A DNA stretch of 64,000 bases. Origin: Exophiala sp. HKRS030 (Eukaryota; Ascomycota; Eurotiomycetes; Chaetothyriales; Herpotrichiellaceae). Positions 44,009-56,610 of the stretch are shown here, one piece after another; position 1 is the first letter of the stretch; each line of letters starts with the position of its first letter. The notes beneath the pieces were generated by a model. That model saw nothing but the letters and a program-made list of their open reading frames with translations. It was not told the DNA's origin and did not search any database. The position numbers were made by a program, and so were the translations under genes. Where the stretch lies: the NCBI GenBank assembly GCA_023897205.1, contig JAHWDD010000003.1:4219665-4283664 (forward strand), read 5' to 3'.

Positions 44009-46845
44009 ATGGAGCACCCATCCATTCACTCAGAAGATGATGTAGGTGCTAGTCCTCACGATAGGAACAAGGCATCTTCTGCAAGTCGCGTGCGCCGGCG
44101 CAATCGTATGATCACTTCGTGTCTTGAATGTCGCCGGCGCAAGCTCAAATGCGATAAGCTACACCCGTGCACCAATTGCAATAAATTTTCCCGGGATTGT
44201 CTATTTCTGGCGCCAGCACTGGACTCGGTGTCCCAACAACGCCTGAATGAGATCAAGGAGAAGATGGGATCTCTGGAACGGGTCCTCGAACAGGACGTGG
44301 CACGCCAGCACGGAAAGCTCACCTTCACTTCGACATCAAAGTCAGAGCGCAGGACATCTGCCGACCTTCCTGGCGGCGAAGACAGTAGCTCTGATAACGA
44401 AGCTGCAGTCCCCGAAGACGAGAAGGGTTGGAAGCAACTCCCCTAGCAGTCATAGATGCAGCATATGAAGACGATGCCAATGACGACATTCTTGATCTCG
44501 GTGTCAGGGTTGGCAAGATGAGGTAGGTTGATCCTCGGATACTTATTTGATTGTCGGGCAACGGACACTAATGGTCGGTAGACTCACGGAGCGTCTTGGA
44601 GGTTTCTTCCGCCCAAGGATCAATGACGAGGTAATAATCTCCCTTTGTCTCTACCTGCACAAATGACTGCTGACAAGCCAGCTCGGGCCACGCTAGCGAA
44701 TCCGGACCTTGATCAATCGAAAAAGGACGGAACGGCGACAATACCTCAACTCCCAGATAGTGACCAGGACTTTCTCGCCCCGGGGCCTTCATATATCGCT
44801 CCTGGCTCTGGTTTCCTTTTTGGCGATGTAGGCAACAAAAGATCGTTGATTAACTTCCTTCCAGCAAAGGCTGCAGCAGATCTTCTGGTGCGTAATTACT
44901 CCGAGAATGTTCACCATATTGCAAGAGTCGTGCACTGGCCGACTTTCCAATTACATTACGACAATTTCTGGACAAGTGTTCTCGCAGGTCTAGAGCCACC
45001 AGCTTGGCAGCAGTCGATCGTTCTCTCCGTTCTCTTTGCAGCAGTAGCCAGTATGGAAGAGAAAGATATCAGTGCGATCTTTGCACGTCCCAAGTCGACC
45101 ATACTCGCAAACTTTCAGACAGGTACTGAAGTTGCTCTCAGCAAGGCGCAATTCCTGCGTGCCACCAAGCTAGAAACTTTACAGGCTCTGGTCATATATC
45201 TGCTTCCCATGTGTCGTGATCAAATGTCTCGTGCTCATTCGGTTCTTGTGGGAATGGCCATTCGACTAGCTGAATGCATGGGCTTACACCGAGATCCAGA
45301 AAGTCTCTACGGCCTGTCGCCCGTCGAATGCCATGCCAGACGCATCGTGTGGTTTGAACTTTGCTTCTTGGACTTTCGTACATGCGAATCTCAAGGTCCC
45401 CGACCAGGAATAAAACGGGAAGATTATGACACTCGATTTCCACTCAATATCAACGATTCGGATCTCTTCTCGGCAAAGGTACGCGAGTCCAAAACCAACT
45501 TCACGGACATGACAACATCAAGAATCAGATTCGAGTGTACGGAAATGCAAAGGGTGATTTGGCAAGACAGGATCCGACTAGAGAGGAAGAAGGTCTCTTT
45601 GACTCATGTGCTCTCGAAGATTGAAACATTTCGTAAGGCGATGGAAGCAAAATACATCCCGATGTTGGATCCTCAAATTCCACTACAAAAATACTCGGAG
45701 GTGGTCATGAACCTGATGATTCAGAGAATGTATGTCATGGTCATGCACCGATATCTGAATCATGCAGCCAACCTTGTCCCCGAACGTCTACTCAATCTCA
45801 CCGTCAGTGGTGGTGTTCAGTCGATGGAAGCTGCGATAAGAATGCATAGCCTTCCAGAACTCTCCAAATGGAGCTGGTATGGTGGGGCGTACCAGCAGTG
45901 GCACATAGCTTTCCTTCTACTCACCATCATCTACGCCATGCCCAACCACGCCGAGGCAGAGCGAATCTGGAACATTCTCGACTTTGTGTTCGAAACAGAT
46001 CCGTCCAGTTCACGAAGTCAAAAGGGACGAGCGATAATTAAAACCATCAAAGACCGCACAGGATTGTACCGCGACATTCGCAGGATCCGTATCCCCGCCT
46101 CTATGAGAGATGGTGTGGGAAACGTGGATAGCAATTTGGCAATAGCCAAAGAGCGCGCGAATACTAGTCTTGAGAGTGCCGACGCAGGATCGAACCCTCT
46201 ATTACCCCAACGCCAGGTGCCAACCGGGGCATATGCGGGTGACCACAGTTGGAGTTTCGAAAATCCAGCAACATTGTACGTTACTGATCTGTATGGTGGT
46301 AAGAGTGGGCAGACTTCCTGGAGCTCGGTGACGCCACAAGCACAGATTTCGACGCACATGCAATCACAGCAGACACAGCAACCACCACAAGCACAGCAAC
46401 AGCAACAGCAACAGCTCTCACCCCGATCAGACAGTCAAGGCCAACCGTCACCAGGCATAGCGGCCGAGTTTCACAGTCCCAGTGAGTCAGGGACGAATGA
46501 ATCATGGCCTCCATTGATCTCGTCTGATCAGACACAATGGCGGTCTGTTCTCAACCCTGGAGTAGGAATCTCCAAACCCATGGCGACGCAAGGACTTTCT
46601 AGCATCTCTCCTCCGCAAAATCTTACCAGTGAAGGCAATCCCTATATGAATTCTGGCTTTCAAAGTGACCAGGTTAACATACCGCAATTCCCTGCGTCAG
46701 TACCCCGAGGCGATTCGTTAATGGTAGATATAAATTGGGTAAGTCCACGATTTGTACCACGGCTTAATCTCCTGGACTGGCTAACAAATTTGCTCCCTAG
46801 GCTGAATGGGATCAATTATTTCCCCAGAAGCTAATGGGGGTGTAG
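44009..46845 (+). CDS. Zn2Cys6 fungal transcription factor (one frame break)
   Basis: This is a Gal4-type regulator. Four exons are inferred: 44009-44522, 44582-44630, 44678-46738 and 46801-46845. The zinc cluster is 'CLECRRRKLKCDKLHPCTNC' and on to C64, with Cys at 38, 41, 48, 54, 57 and 64, preceded by a basic 'RVRRRNR'. A dimerisation-type helix follows ('RLNEIKEKMGSLERVLEQ'). The Fungal_trans domain covers much of exon 3 ('RVVHWPTFQLHYDNFW', 'ECMGLHRDPESLYGL'). A poly-Gln stretch lies near 46375-46413. The last exon gives 'AEWDQLFPQ'. The frame stops after 'GWKQLP'. One extra C in the C4 run at 44440-44443 restores the family block 'PLAVIDAAYEDD' and 889 codons. Target genes are unknown. 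Confidence 0.85.
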
Positions 46846-47780
46846 ATGATGCGGCAGGGGCTCCTTATGACACGAGGATGGCCGCCGAGTACAAGCGCTA
46901 CGGTTGATGAGGATGTGGATCGGGTCTTGATTCCCTGATGGAGTTTTCCCCATTGTTTAGCTGGAATGATGTTACCGTCGAAGCAAGGAAATAGACCGGA
47001 ATGTGATGATTTGCTGACTGAGTCAACCGTAGCTGTGGATGAATAAGCTTCTCATGCCGAAAACGGATCGTGATGGCGGCGTTCAAGCTTCGTGGGCTTT
47101 TCGTGGAGCCTTTGACATCATCGTCTAGCATCGCGTCCCCATCCACGGAATATCCGGCTAGCATCTTGCATGAATGTGCATGAATTGAATCCACTCCTCT
47201 TGAAGTTCCTGACCTATTCTCACCCATCTGTGCCCATCCTCACATGGGCCAACGCGATTTTGATTGCGTATGCTAGGGTCTTTTTCCCAACTCACCTCAT
47301 GCAAGGTTAACGTTCAACCGCAGAACCCAGCCATGCATCAAAGTTCCCAATTGACGTCCGTGGGCTGGCAAGCTTTATCTAATTCCGTGACAGCCCTTCT
47401 GGTGGCTTGCACGGCGATCGCTTGAGCCATATCTCGAGGATTGCTCTGAATGGGTTCTTTGGCTTTATATTCTGGCTCTCCCTCGAGCGGCTGCGTGATT
47501 TAGAACTGTCATCGCAGGTAGATCAGGTTCGTTGTTTCAGTCTTGTTAAAGACCGTTGCTCTCTCCTCTCCATCAGGAAGGCGTGCGCTATAATTGAAAC
47601 TTTTGACTATCAGTAACATTGGTCCTGCATCGTGCACGTACATTTTCACCACGCCGACGAACTTACCACGGCAAACAAACAATCTCGTGTGTTTCTGGAC
47701 GATCTACCTCTCGAACAACTTTCTCTATCACTTCGCTCTCAGGGATCCTGTACGAGACTAGCAGAGCTACAGAATTCCCA
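46846..47780. other. Intergenic, upstream of the phosphate carrier
   Basis: No gene is supported. It contains the 3' flank of the Zn2Cys6 gene and the promoter and leader of the carrier gene. The pyrimidine-rich stretch just before 47781 is typical of a highly expressed fungal gene leader. Confidence 0.45.
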
Positions 47781-49052
47781 ATGGCGACCACATCCTTGAA
47801 ACCGCCTTCAGCGGCTGCCCTCAAACAAGCGTATCCTCTGGGCAAAATCGAACCAAATTCTGTAAGTCCAGCGGTTCTTCCTCACGCAGGCCGTTTTCGA
47901 AGGCTTGTAGGAATGTTTCAGACTCCAGCTGACCAGTGTTTCTTGCTTCCCTGCGCTCTTAGACAAAATACTTTGCCTCATGCATGGTAGGCGGGATCAT
48001 TGCCTGCGGGCCGACACACACGCTGGTGACACCCTTGGACCTGGTCAAGACGCGACGACAAGTCGATCCCAAGCTCTACACGGGCAACTTCTCCGCATGG
48101 CGATCCATCTTCGCCAACGAAGGATTAAGGGGTGTCTTCTTCGGCTGGACGCCGACGTTTGTCGGATACAGTTTCCAAGGAATGGGCAAATACGGCTTCT
48201 ACGAGGTATTCAAACACGTCTACGGTGACAATTTATTCCCCAACACCAACCGCACCCTGGTGTACATGGGCGCGAGCGCCAGTGCCGAATTCATCGCCGA
48301 CATCTTCCTGTGTCCGTTCGAGGCCATCAAAGTCCGCATGCAGACGACTCTACCTCCATACGCCAGCACGCTGCGAGAGGGTTGGAGTAAGGTCGTGGAG
48401 AAAGAAGGTATCGCTGGGCTATACAAAGGAATCACGCCGTTGTGGGGCCGCCAGATTCCTTATACCATGTGCAAGTTCGCCACGTTCGAGGAGACGGTCC
48501 ATTACATCTACAAGCAGCTCGGCAAACCCAAGGAGAGTTACAACAAACTGCAACAGACCGGCGTCAGCTTCTTGGGTGGTTACATTGCTGGTATTGCCTG
48601 TGCCGTCGTCAGCCATCCAGCAGATGTCATGGTCAGTAAATTGAATTCTGATCGCAAAGGTAAGTCCAAGAAACACTCGTTCTCTCCCTCTTTGCTGGTT
48701 TCCATTTTGTCCTCTCCCCTTTTTTCCTCCACATGAATCACCGCAACTCTCGTAAACGTTCAACCACTAACGCCGAAAATCTGTAGCCGGCGAATCCGCA
48801 GGAAAGGCCATGTCAAGGATCTACGGAAACATCGGCTTCACCGGTCTGTGGAACGGACTGCCGACCAGAATCGTCATGATCGGAACATTGACTGCGTTCC
48901 AATGGCTCATGTAAGTGCCACGCCCTGACCTGAGAATCTCTCCGAAGAAGAGAATCTTCAACCTGTCTTAAGCATACTAACCAGCTATTCTACCGTCTAG
49001 TTACGACTCATTCAAAGTCTGGCTCGGTCTTCCCACAACTGGCGGCCATTGA
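47781..49052 (+). CDS. MIR1: Mitochondrial phosphate carrier (SLC25A3/Mir1-type)
   Basis: Four exons are inferred: 47781-47861, 47963-48659, 48787-48910 and 49001-49052. All junctions have GTAAGT donors and AG acceptors and give 317 residues. It imports inorganic phosphate with protons across the inner mitochondrial membrane for ATP synthesis. The three carrier repeats carry '[16 protein letters not shown]', '[11 protein letters not shown]' and '[12 protein letters not shown]'. The '[19 protein letters not shown]' block is diagnostic for phosphate carriers rather than other SLC25 members. '[20 protein letters not shown]' is also typical. There is no long presequence, as in yeast Mir1. Family and substrate are well supported. 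Confidence 0.92.
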
Positions 49053-50775
49053 AAAGACGTATAGACAGAGAAGATGAGCCTCGGGACTGTCCGTCCGCTG
49101 ACCTGGTCACCTCCTCCTCTACAAATCGAGCCAACAAGGTACTCCTCAAGGAAGAAGCACCGAGATCCGTCCCTCATGCTGAACAAGACACGAATCCATC
49201 CCAATCCTCATCCTCAAATCTCAACCCGCAAACTCCCCAACACCCCCCCTCTGTACCAGCACTTCGCAGCAAAGCTAAATACACGTATCACCCGTGCAAA
49301 TCGACATCTGAAGTCACCTCCAAGCACAACATACAGGCTCAATCTTACCACCCATCCCATCCATCCTTCTCTCCACCCCTTCCTGCTAGCCAACGGCCTC
49401 ATCGACTTGGAAGGAGGACGGCATCGCTCGTCATCTATCTTCGTCTTGATCTTGATCTTCCCATCCTCATCTCTCAACCTTCATTTCTCGCAAGCGCAGT
49501 GTGTGGTTTCCATTCGATCAAAAGAAGGAAGGACTGGAATTGTGGCCCACGTCACCTAAATGAGAAAAGAGGCCGAAAGAAGGGGAAGGGGAAGCGATGG
49601 CGAACGTCACCTGTGATTCTTTTACCTTTGCAGTCAACTGGAGCAAGTCCATAGACTAACTACTATAGCCGTACCTGCTTCGTAGATGCTCGTTGATCAA
49701 CCATGTACATAAATTACCCGCGTGATATCTATATATATCAAAGAAACCATCGGATACGGTTTTTGGTAGAAAGGTTAGAGCATGTTGTTTTGATGCTTGA
49801 CATCAACCTTTTCTTGCGCTGTGAAACGCTAAGGGATGATTCGTGACTTCAACTCCGGTCGTTTTACGTGTTGTCCGTCTACGATTTCGGATATAGTCGT
49901 GCGTAACGGCTATGCATTTGGAGTCGATGGGCCATCTACAGAAAATCATGCGAGATATGAGTGCACAATTCAATTTTTGGCAGAGAAATTGTCAAGGAAA
50001 TTAATTCACTGACAGAGACGGTATCTACAATCTCTTGGCCAAAGAAAACCGAATGACCCTCAATCATGTTTCGGTAATATGTTGCTATTCTCTAAGCTAA
50101 CCATATGATATTATTATGCTGATCACCAAAAAGTCCTGTTTCGGCGCCAGCTAAATGCTTTCGTGCGGATTATGTATACGACATTACCATCAAAACCTTC
50201 CACATCGTTCTCTTCGTGAGCTGGATAGCTTGCCATAAAGCCAAAGGACATGCTTTTTTGCAGGCGATGGCACCTCGTCCCTGGTGGCCTCGCAACTCAT
50301 GCTTCATTATCGTCTCCTTCTACGCCGCTGCACCGTGCCAATGCAATGCTAGTTCTGTGACCGCCCATCTTTGCAGCAATCAACATGGTTGAAGGTTCGT
50401 TGGAGAGCCAAGCACTATTGGTTATGAGCTGATCCTCCATCCTCGTATAAGGTTGAAATTTCACGATTTTGGCAGGGACAGAACGAGCTGTCGTCCATCC
50501 CTGAATCTCTGTCAAAGAGGAAAGGTCGAAGAGAGTCCAGACAGCACGTTGCACCTAGGAGCATAGACGCGTATGTCGTTTCAATACGGAAACATGCATA
50601 TTGTACAGTCATCTTCTTGAGCGACTGGAATCTTCGATGCTCATGCCGCTCGAGCCGTATTGAATTCCAGGACAGCCTCTTCCTGAGAAAGTGGTTTATT
50701 GCGTGCGGTAAGCTTCTTCGTCATGCTGAATTTGCATCAGCTCCCCTCTCAACGATCTGTAGCACTATACGTCTT
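49053..50775. other. Intergenic between convergent genes
   Basis: The 3' ends of the carrier gene (plus) and the F-box/WD40 gene (minus) lie here. The frames at 49049-49654 overlap the carrier's 3' region and are low complexity. The middle (49680-50250) is AT-rich with no coding signal. A possible exon is noted at 50297-50564. Confidence 0.45.
50297..50564 (-). CDS. Possible C-terminal exon of an unrecognised gene
   Basis: A CCTAG acceptor just upstream of 50565 leads into a frame reading 'QRAVWTLFDLSSLTEIQGW', 'KIVKFQPYTRMEDQLITN' and 'GGHRTSIALARCSG', then a stop at 50297. It has real-protein texture, but I do not recognise it and found no firm upstream exon; nearby minus-strand frames ('VAQEDDCTICM') are broken by stops. 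It may be a decayed gene or chance. Confidence 0.22.
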
Positions 50776-52907
50776 TCATGGGAGCATCTCCATCTTCGAG
50801 GTCGTGGGGATGTTGTCTAAATCCTCGTCATGATGAGAGATGGGTTGCTCAGGTAAGCTCAAGGGTGATTCGGATCTTCGTTCAAGATGTTCGTCGCGTG
50901 GTGCAAAAGACCAGACCTGATCAAATTTAGCAATGGAGGACATGAGAGAGACAGTTCTTGGATCACCCACCTCCATGACCGTCCTATTAGCCCGACTAGC
51001 CATGATGACAGCCTTTTCTTCCTCAAAAGCGACCCTCCATACAGCCTCAGCGGGTTGACTAAGCTCACGGACCAGTTGACCCGTTTCAACACTCCAGATC
51101 TTTACCCGTCCATCACTGCCACCACTTACAATTCGATTATCGTCAAATTGTAGGCTCGTGACACTGTTGTCATGTGCTGCAAGACGATGTATAGGTGTGT
51201 TGGTTTGTAACGACCACACTCGAACAGAACCATCAGAACCTCCAGTAACAAGCGTATCGCCTCTCATTTGAAGTTGGCCAACGAGTGACGTATGCCCTTG
51301 TAATATGGCTGTGCAGCTGCCTGTCTTTGGGTCCCAAATCCTTACGCTTGTGTCCAAGCTTCCCGTGGCTATCCTTGCACCATCAAACGCAATGGCATAT
51401 ATCTGGCTGAAATGGCCCGTCAAAGTCCGGAGACATCTTCCTTCCGAAATGCTCCATATGCGAGCAGTAGTATCGTAGCTGCCCGAGACCACAAGGTCAC
51501 CGTGAATAGCTAGGCATCGGACACTGGCTTGATGGCCAACAAGCACATTCTTACACATGCCCGATGGTATATCCCATATTCGCAACGTAGTGTCTCGGGA
51601 ACCGGAAATGGCGGTAGTGGCATCAGACATCTTGAGACATCTTACAGTGGATGTATGACCTCTCAAGGTATGAATACTCCTACCAGTGGACATATCCCAT
51701 ACTCGAACGTCTCGATCACATCCGCCACTGACCAGAATATCATCCCAAGGGACCATAGCCCAAACACCCATTACATGGCCCTTTAGGGTTTTTTGGTGCT
51801 CGCCTACCGTGTTGAAAACATGAATCTTCGCATTGTCCATGGCAACCACAATGTACTTGTCTGTCAAATGTAGACTAGTGACAACTCCCTGATCAGGGGT
51901 GATGTGCTTGACAATAACTTCTCCACCTTTCCTCCATGCGGCCTCAATCATGTATTTATGCCTGAAGTGTGAGTAGTGTGAATGTGATTGCCTTTTCCTT
52001 GCTTGAGGACTCGAGGATATCTGGTCATGGCCCGACAGTGTCAGGTTTGGCGCGCTGTTCGAAGGCCCTATAATTGCACCATCCAGAGTACGTTTCGACG
52101 AGGGATTGCTATACCCATACGCAATGTGAGCGGGCTGTGGGAGTTGGAAGGCCTCAATATCATCACTCGAAACGGAAGAAGCCTTCCGCCAGGCATGCTT
52201 GTCACACATCATTTTCCAGAGCATGTCGTCGTTCACTAGTTTGTGCCATCTGTGGGAGACCTGGGATGCTCGAGCAAGTATAACGGGATCATCGATATAG
52301 GACAAGACCTAGCGTTGATTAGTATTGGGTTTGTGGACGGATAGTGCCTTAAACCTACTCTCAGACACAATTCATCGGGGAGATGTTCGAAAGGATCCTT
52401 TTTTAACCTCGGTGAGACGAAATGATGGACGAAACTCAACAATTGACTGTCACACATGTTGAGCAATTCTGCCAGATATCGTTCTCTTTGCGCAGCGTTC
52501 AGATTTAGGAAGTGACTGCGTGCATCTCTAAGATACGAATCTTCTTCCTCGCTAGCACAAGTCCAACTAGGAGCTCGCTGATATGGAGTAGGTGAGGGTG
52601 CGGGAGTCGGCGGTGAAGCAGGAGCAGAAGGAAGAATATTCAGGGGTACGCCGTTCTTACTGGTTGTTGATAATCGTTTGGGTCGTGGTTGAGACATGCT
52701 ATGGCGAGATTTGGAGGCTCGTACGGGATCCAGGGATATAGGCTGAGACTGTGGGAAATGATAGACGGGATCTTGATCAACTGGAGATGGTCTTTCATGG
52801 TAGGCGCGGGAGGCCAGCTGATTCGGATCTATCGACACTGACCTCGAGGGCCTAGGGGATAATGGTCTGTCTAATGGGATGGACGTTGAAATGTCGTCAA
52901 GATCCAT
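50776..52907 (-). CDS. F-box/WD40 substrate receptor of SCF, Cdc4/FBXW7-like
   Basis: Two exons are inferred: 52907-52359 and 52308-50776, with a 50-nt intron (GTAGGT donor, TACTAAT branch point). They give 693 residues. The N-terminus is Ser/Pro-rich and disordered. Residues about 130-170 ('NLNAAQRERYLAELLNMCDS') match the dimerisation helix before the F-box in Cdc4-type proteins. The F-box ('FEHLPDELCLRVLSYIDDP', about 173-217) spans the intron. Seven to eight WD40 blades follow, with repeats such as 'GHTSTVRCLKMSDATTAISGS' and 'GHQASVRCLAIHGDLVVSGS'. Such proteins deliver phosphorylated cell-cycle regulators to the SCF ubiquitin ligase. Cdc4 orthology is likely but not tested; a sulfur-regulator F-box/WD40 of the Met30/SconB type is the alternative. 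Confidence 0.85.
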
Positions 52908-55359
52908 GGTGCTTAGGTGTTGATCAACGTCAATGTGGAGGTGGAGAAAAGGCGGTTTAGGAGGAAGGAGAGCGGAGGACGGGGAGGAGGGTGTTAATTG
53001 TAAGGCCAGCGGGATCGTTTGGTCTTGACCAGATGGCGATGTGGTAGTATTATGCCATGTTCCCGATACGAGCAGGTGACTGAAAGATGTGCGTTATTGA
53101 GAAGTTGTAGATCGAGTTGGGAAAGTAGAGAGTTGGCAGCCAGCGCTTATGGCATGAAAGGCAAGTGGCAGGCAGGCTGGCAGGCTAGCCCAGACTGAAG
53201 ATGGCGGGATGGGAGGTGGAATGTAAAGGCGGAGGCGACGGAACAATCGCAGGCCGGCTTGAGGAGTGCAGGAGAATTGATTTGGTGAATATGACTCGTA
53301 CAAGAAGCGGAATCAAAGATTGACAAAAACGATGTTGTAGTTGAAATGGATATCAGAAGGACGCAGTTGCTGGGAAATGATTGAGGGTGCGCAATGACTT
53401 TGTATACGGAGTGGAGGTGGTTCTGATGTGGATGTTGGAAGAGGTGGAAAGCTGGGAAACCGCAGACAGGAGACAGACGACAGAAAGGCAGAATGACAAT
53501 GAGTGAGATCCTCGCTAAGCAGCAGTTAGTGGGCGCTGGGTCAGTGACTTGGTTAACTTGGGCGGTTCTGGTTAGCAGTGGCGGGTAGTGGACAGTTGCA
53601 CTTCCTCGGCCTTAAGTTGGTTAGAGTCTGAGGGAATGCATTCATTCATGACTTGGTTGAAACGCACCCAAGGATAGGGAGGTACATTAATACTCTGGGT
53701 TTGCACTTATTTTGGAACCATTTATTGATGTAAGACGAGAAGCTGGAGCACAAGAAAGAACCCATTCTTTGATCGCTCCTCTGCCTGAGGAATTAGGACT
53801 GGTCCTTCACTTGTGGGACATTTGATACAAGGACCACGAAGGACGCATGATTTGACCCTCAGCTGCCTCACCGCCGCCAATCGTGCGTTCGATTGAGGGA
53901 ACCTTTGGGCACAAGGGAGCCAAGAGAGTCCCTATTAGGTGCCTATTAGAGAGCTTGGGCGTTGATTATTGTCAAGTTCATCCACTAAGCATGCCCGAAT
54001 TTTCGAGACCTGGTCCAACTAAACCCAAGCATTGTCATAGGTGCCAATGGGCCTCAATTACGGGCCTCCTTAGCCCCAGAGAGCCTAAGGAGCCACAGGA
54101 GCCTACTCCGGACAGACCTTGATCGCTCAAGCACCAAGAAACGCACGCGAGCCTGAACCGATCGACTCGGGCTAACCTCCTTAAACTCTCCGGTGCAGTT
54201 GGAGTTGGATCGGCGCTGGGCCACCACTGGCTGAGAGGGACATTTTCCAAGGTGTTGATGCCCTACGCTCCCGCTCCCGCTTGGTATCCACGAGGTAGTT
54301 CCTTAGGCACGGAACGAGGAGAGATCGACCATCTCAGGCCTTTGTGTAGCTAGTTCACTAGTAGTCCCCTTCGACCACCAACCACATTCTCGAGAATCCA
54401 ACGACTGTCTGTTGCACTGTATGTCTTGCATGATTCTTCGCCATCAGTGTGGAGCGCGAGGATGCCGCGAAGGATCCCTCAGTGGTCGGTACTCAGCGTT
54501 GGACTCATCCGCGTCTCCATGTTACTTGGGATTCCACTGCTTCACCCCACTAGGTGCCCACCGTTCAGTACACCGTCGTGACCGTTCAGTATGCACGCTG
54601 CTCTGCCATCTTGACCGCCAGATGCCAGATGGCGAATCCCGCTCATGAAACATTGGCCCAAGTCTAGATCATGTCTGCACGCGGCCTAAAGTAATCCGGA
54701 ATGCCCCAGCATCTCAGATCGTCTCGACGCACAAGGTCCGTGCACTCCCACAATATTGCTGCCACCTGGCAATAGCTTGGAGATTTAGCGAACACAGATA
54801 TCGATAGAGGGGTGCAGCAGATCTCGATAGTCTCTAAGAACTTCAATCTGCCCATACAACTTAGGTGCAACTTACTCGCCAAAGCCAAATCATCTGAGAG
54901 GTAAGTACGGAGTAGAGACCTACTGAACCTTCTCGTTCCGCATCATCTTCCATCTTCCATCATTGTAAAACATGCTCAATAGTCCCTGACCTCATTTCCC
55001 ATTTCCGCCACCCGCGATACATCCAACACATTTGAAAACAGAACCCCACGGTGCACTGCTCAATTGTTTCATACTGTAACAGATCAAAATTTCTGAAACG
55101 GGCCGAGGTATTGCGTTGACCTTCATCTTATTTCTCATCATATCCCAAACGCCATTCAAAATCCCATGATTCTCGCCATAGATGTTGCCCGAAAAATCAA
55201 ACTTCGATCAAAATCACCCATGCTGCATAAAAGACGACAGGGGTTTGTAGCGCAAGATTGCATGATAAGTACAGTGGTGCTGCAACGAGGAAGATGCAAC
55301 TGAACCTCGTCCTCGTGCATGATTCAAATTACAATAACGTCCATGACTCGCTCATAATT
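52908..55359. other. Intergenic
   Basis: A 2.4-kb spacer without a supported gene. The left third is the promoter of the F-box/WD40 gene. A short ACAGGAGACAGACGACAG repeat lies near 53464. TACGGAGTA occurs at 54906 and a variant at 53405. The frames in 53883-54888 have no recognisable domain. Confidence 0.45.
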
Positions 55360-56610
55360 TCAGTGGGCGTGACCAACTTGCAGAAAAATCGGCAAGATCA
55401 TCCCAAAGCATGCCGCAGCCAGGTCTTTCCACGACGCTTTCTGTTCCACTTGCACACCTTCCCGCCCGTCCACGTATCCATTGGCTTGCCCATTGATTGT
55501 ATCGTGGTGAGACTTGGACGTATCCTGCATGGAGTGCATCGCCACATAAAGAAATGTTCCCGCGGAGAAAAGTAAAAGCATGCCAGTCCACCACCTGGTT
55601 GACTCCGGACTATGCGAGCCACCACCACCTAGTACACGCGCAAAGATCCACGTACAGATTGCGCCAGTAGGAGCCGCCAAGCTGAACAGAACCAGGTGAC
55701 CCCGAGCGGCTCGTTTGGAGAGACCCTGTTTGACCAACACCGACGTCAAACCGAAAGCAGCAGGAGCCTTGTGGATCATGATGGCAAAGAAGATAACAAA
55801 GCTGAGCCCAGAATTTGTAGCCGATGATGAAGCTCCTAGAGCAATCCCATCTGCGGCGGCATGAATGACTAGTCCAATTGTCGTGGCAAAGCCTCGACTT
55901 TGTGCATGAGAAGCATCGCTCGAATCCAGAAAGGACTCTGCTTCCTCGTCACGGTCCAACGAAGTAGTCAGATTGAACCTGCGACCAAGATTGTTGAGCG
56001 CAATATGATGCGTACGTGCCTTTGGTTTCGCGGGAGTCGTGTACTGTGGCACCTTGTCCACCAGATACATCAACATGAACCCTGCCAACAACGCGATCCC
56101 GATCCATGCATGTTGCGACTCGTTGTGTATCTCTTTATTCTCTCTTTGCGATCCTTTCCCTGGCCCAACAAATCCATCCCCCTCTGCTCCCATGATGCCA
56201 ACAGTCCCAGGTTTCGTAGGTGTCCGTGGAGGGTCGTCGAGTCGAGAAGGCAAGACCGGCCCAGGAACATTAAAGGGACTTGTCTCGTCGACAGATCCTC
56301 GAGCTGATACAACATGAATAGATCGAGGATATTGGCTGTATGACCACTGCACATCGGACTCGCGCGCATATCCATGCCTCCTGACATGTGGATGCGTTGG
56401 GTGACCAATCTCTGAAGCACTAGACAGTGTTTCGACTCCTTCTGGTATAATGACCACTAGAGAAGTGCCAACAAGGACTCCCATTCCGATCGTCGATATC
56501 AGTCGCAGTTTGGGCTGTGAGAGGGTCAGAGCAAGAGGTAGGATTCCTGCTAGAAAAGAGGCGATGGCCATGACAATGCTCAGACTGAGCAGGGTGAAGA
56601 GGCCGTCCAT
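55360..56610 (-). CDS. ZIP-family metal transporter, ZIP9/Atx2-like
   Basis: This is an intronless 416-residue membrane protein. The N-terminal helices ('LLSLSIVMAIASFLAGILPL', 'GMGVLVGTSLVVIIPEGVE') are followed by a His- and Ser-rich loop. TM4 and TM5 carry the metal-site motifs 'GLVIHAAADGIALGA' and 'MIHKAPAAFGL'. The HKAPA form is typical of the SLC39A9/ZIP9 subfamily, whose yeast member Atx2 is a Golgi manganese transporter. The C-terminus ends in a last helix, 'ACFGMILPIFLQVGHAH', next to the membrane. A role in Golgi Mn/Zn homeostasis is inferred from the subfamily. All eight expected membrane segments appear present. It lies just downstream of the decayed Dicer relic, on the same strand. 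Confidence 0.88.
   Translation of the reverse strand: MDGLFTLLSLSIVMAIASFLAGILPLALTLSQPKLRLISTIGMGVLVGTSLVVIIPEGVETLSSASEIGHPTHPHVRRHGYARESDVQWSYSQYPRSIHVVSARGSVDETSPFNVPGPVLPSRLDDPPRTPTKPGTVGIMGAEGDGFVGPGKGSQRENKEIHNESQHAWIGIALLAGFMLMYLVDKVPQYTTPAKPKARTHHIALNNLGRRFNLTTSLDRDEEAESFLDSSDASHAQSRGFATTIGLVIHAAADGIALGASSSATNSGLSFVIFFAIMIHKAPAAFGLTSVLVKQGLSKRAARGHLVLFSLAAPTGAICTWIFARVLGGGGSHSPESTRWWTGMLLLFSAGTFLYVAMHSMQDTSKSHHDTINGQANGYVDGREGVQVEQKASWKDLAAACFGMILPIFLQVGHAH

Noticed and set aside
49049..49654. 201-codon frame right after the phosphate carrier
   Set aside because: It overlaps the carrier stop and 3' untranslated region and is low complexity.
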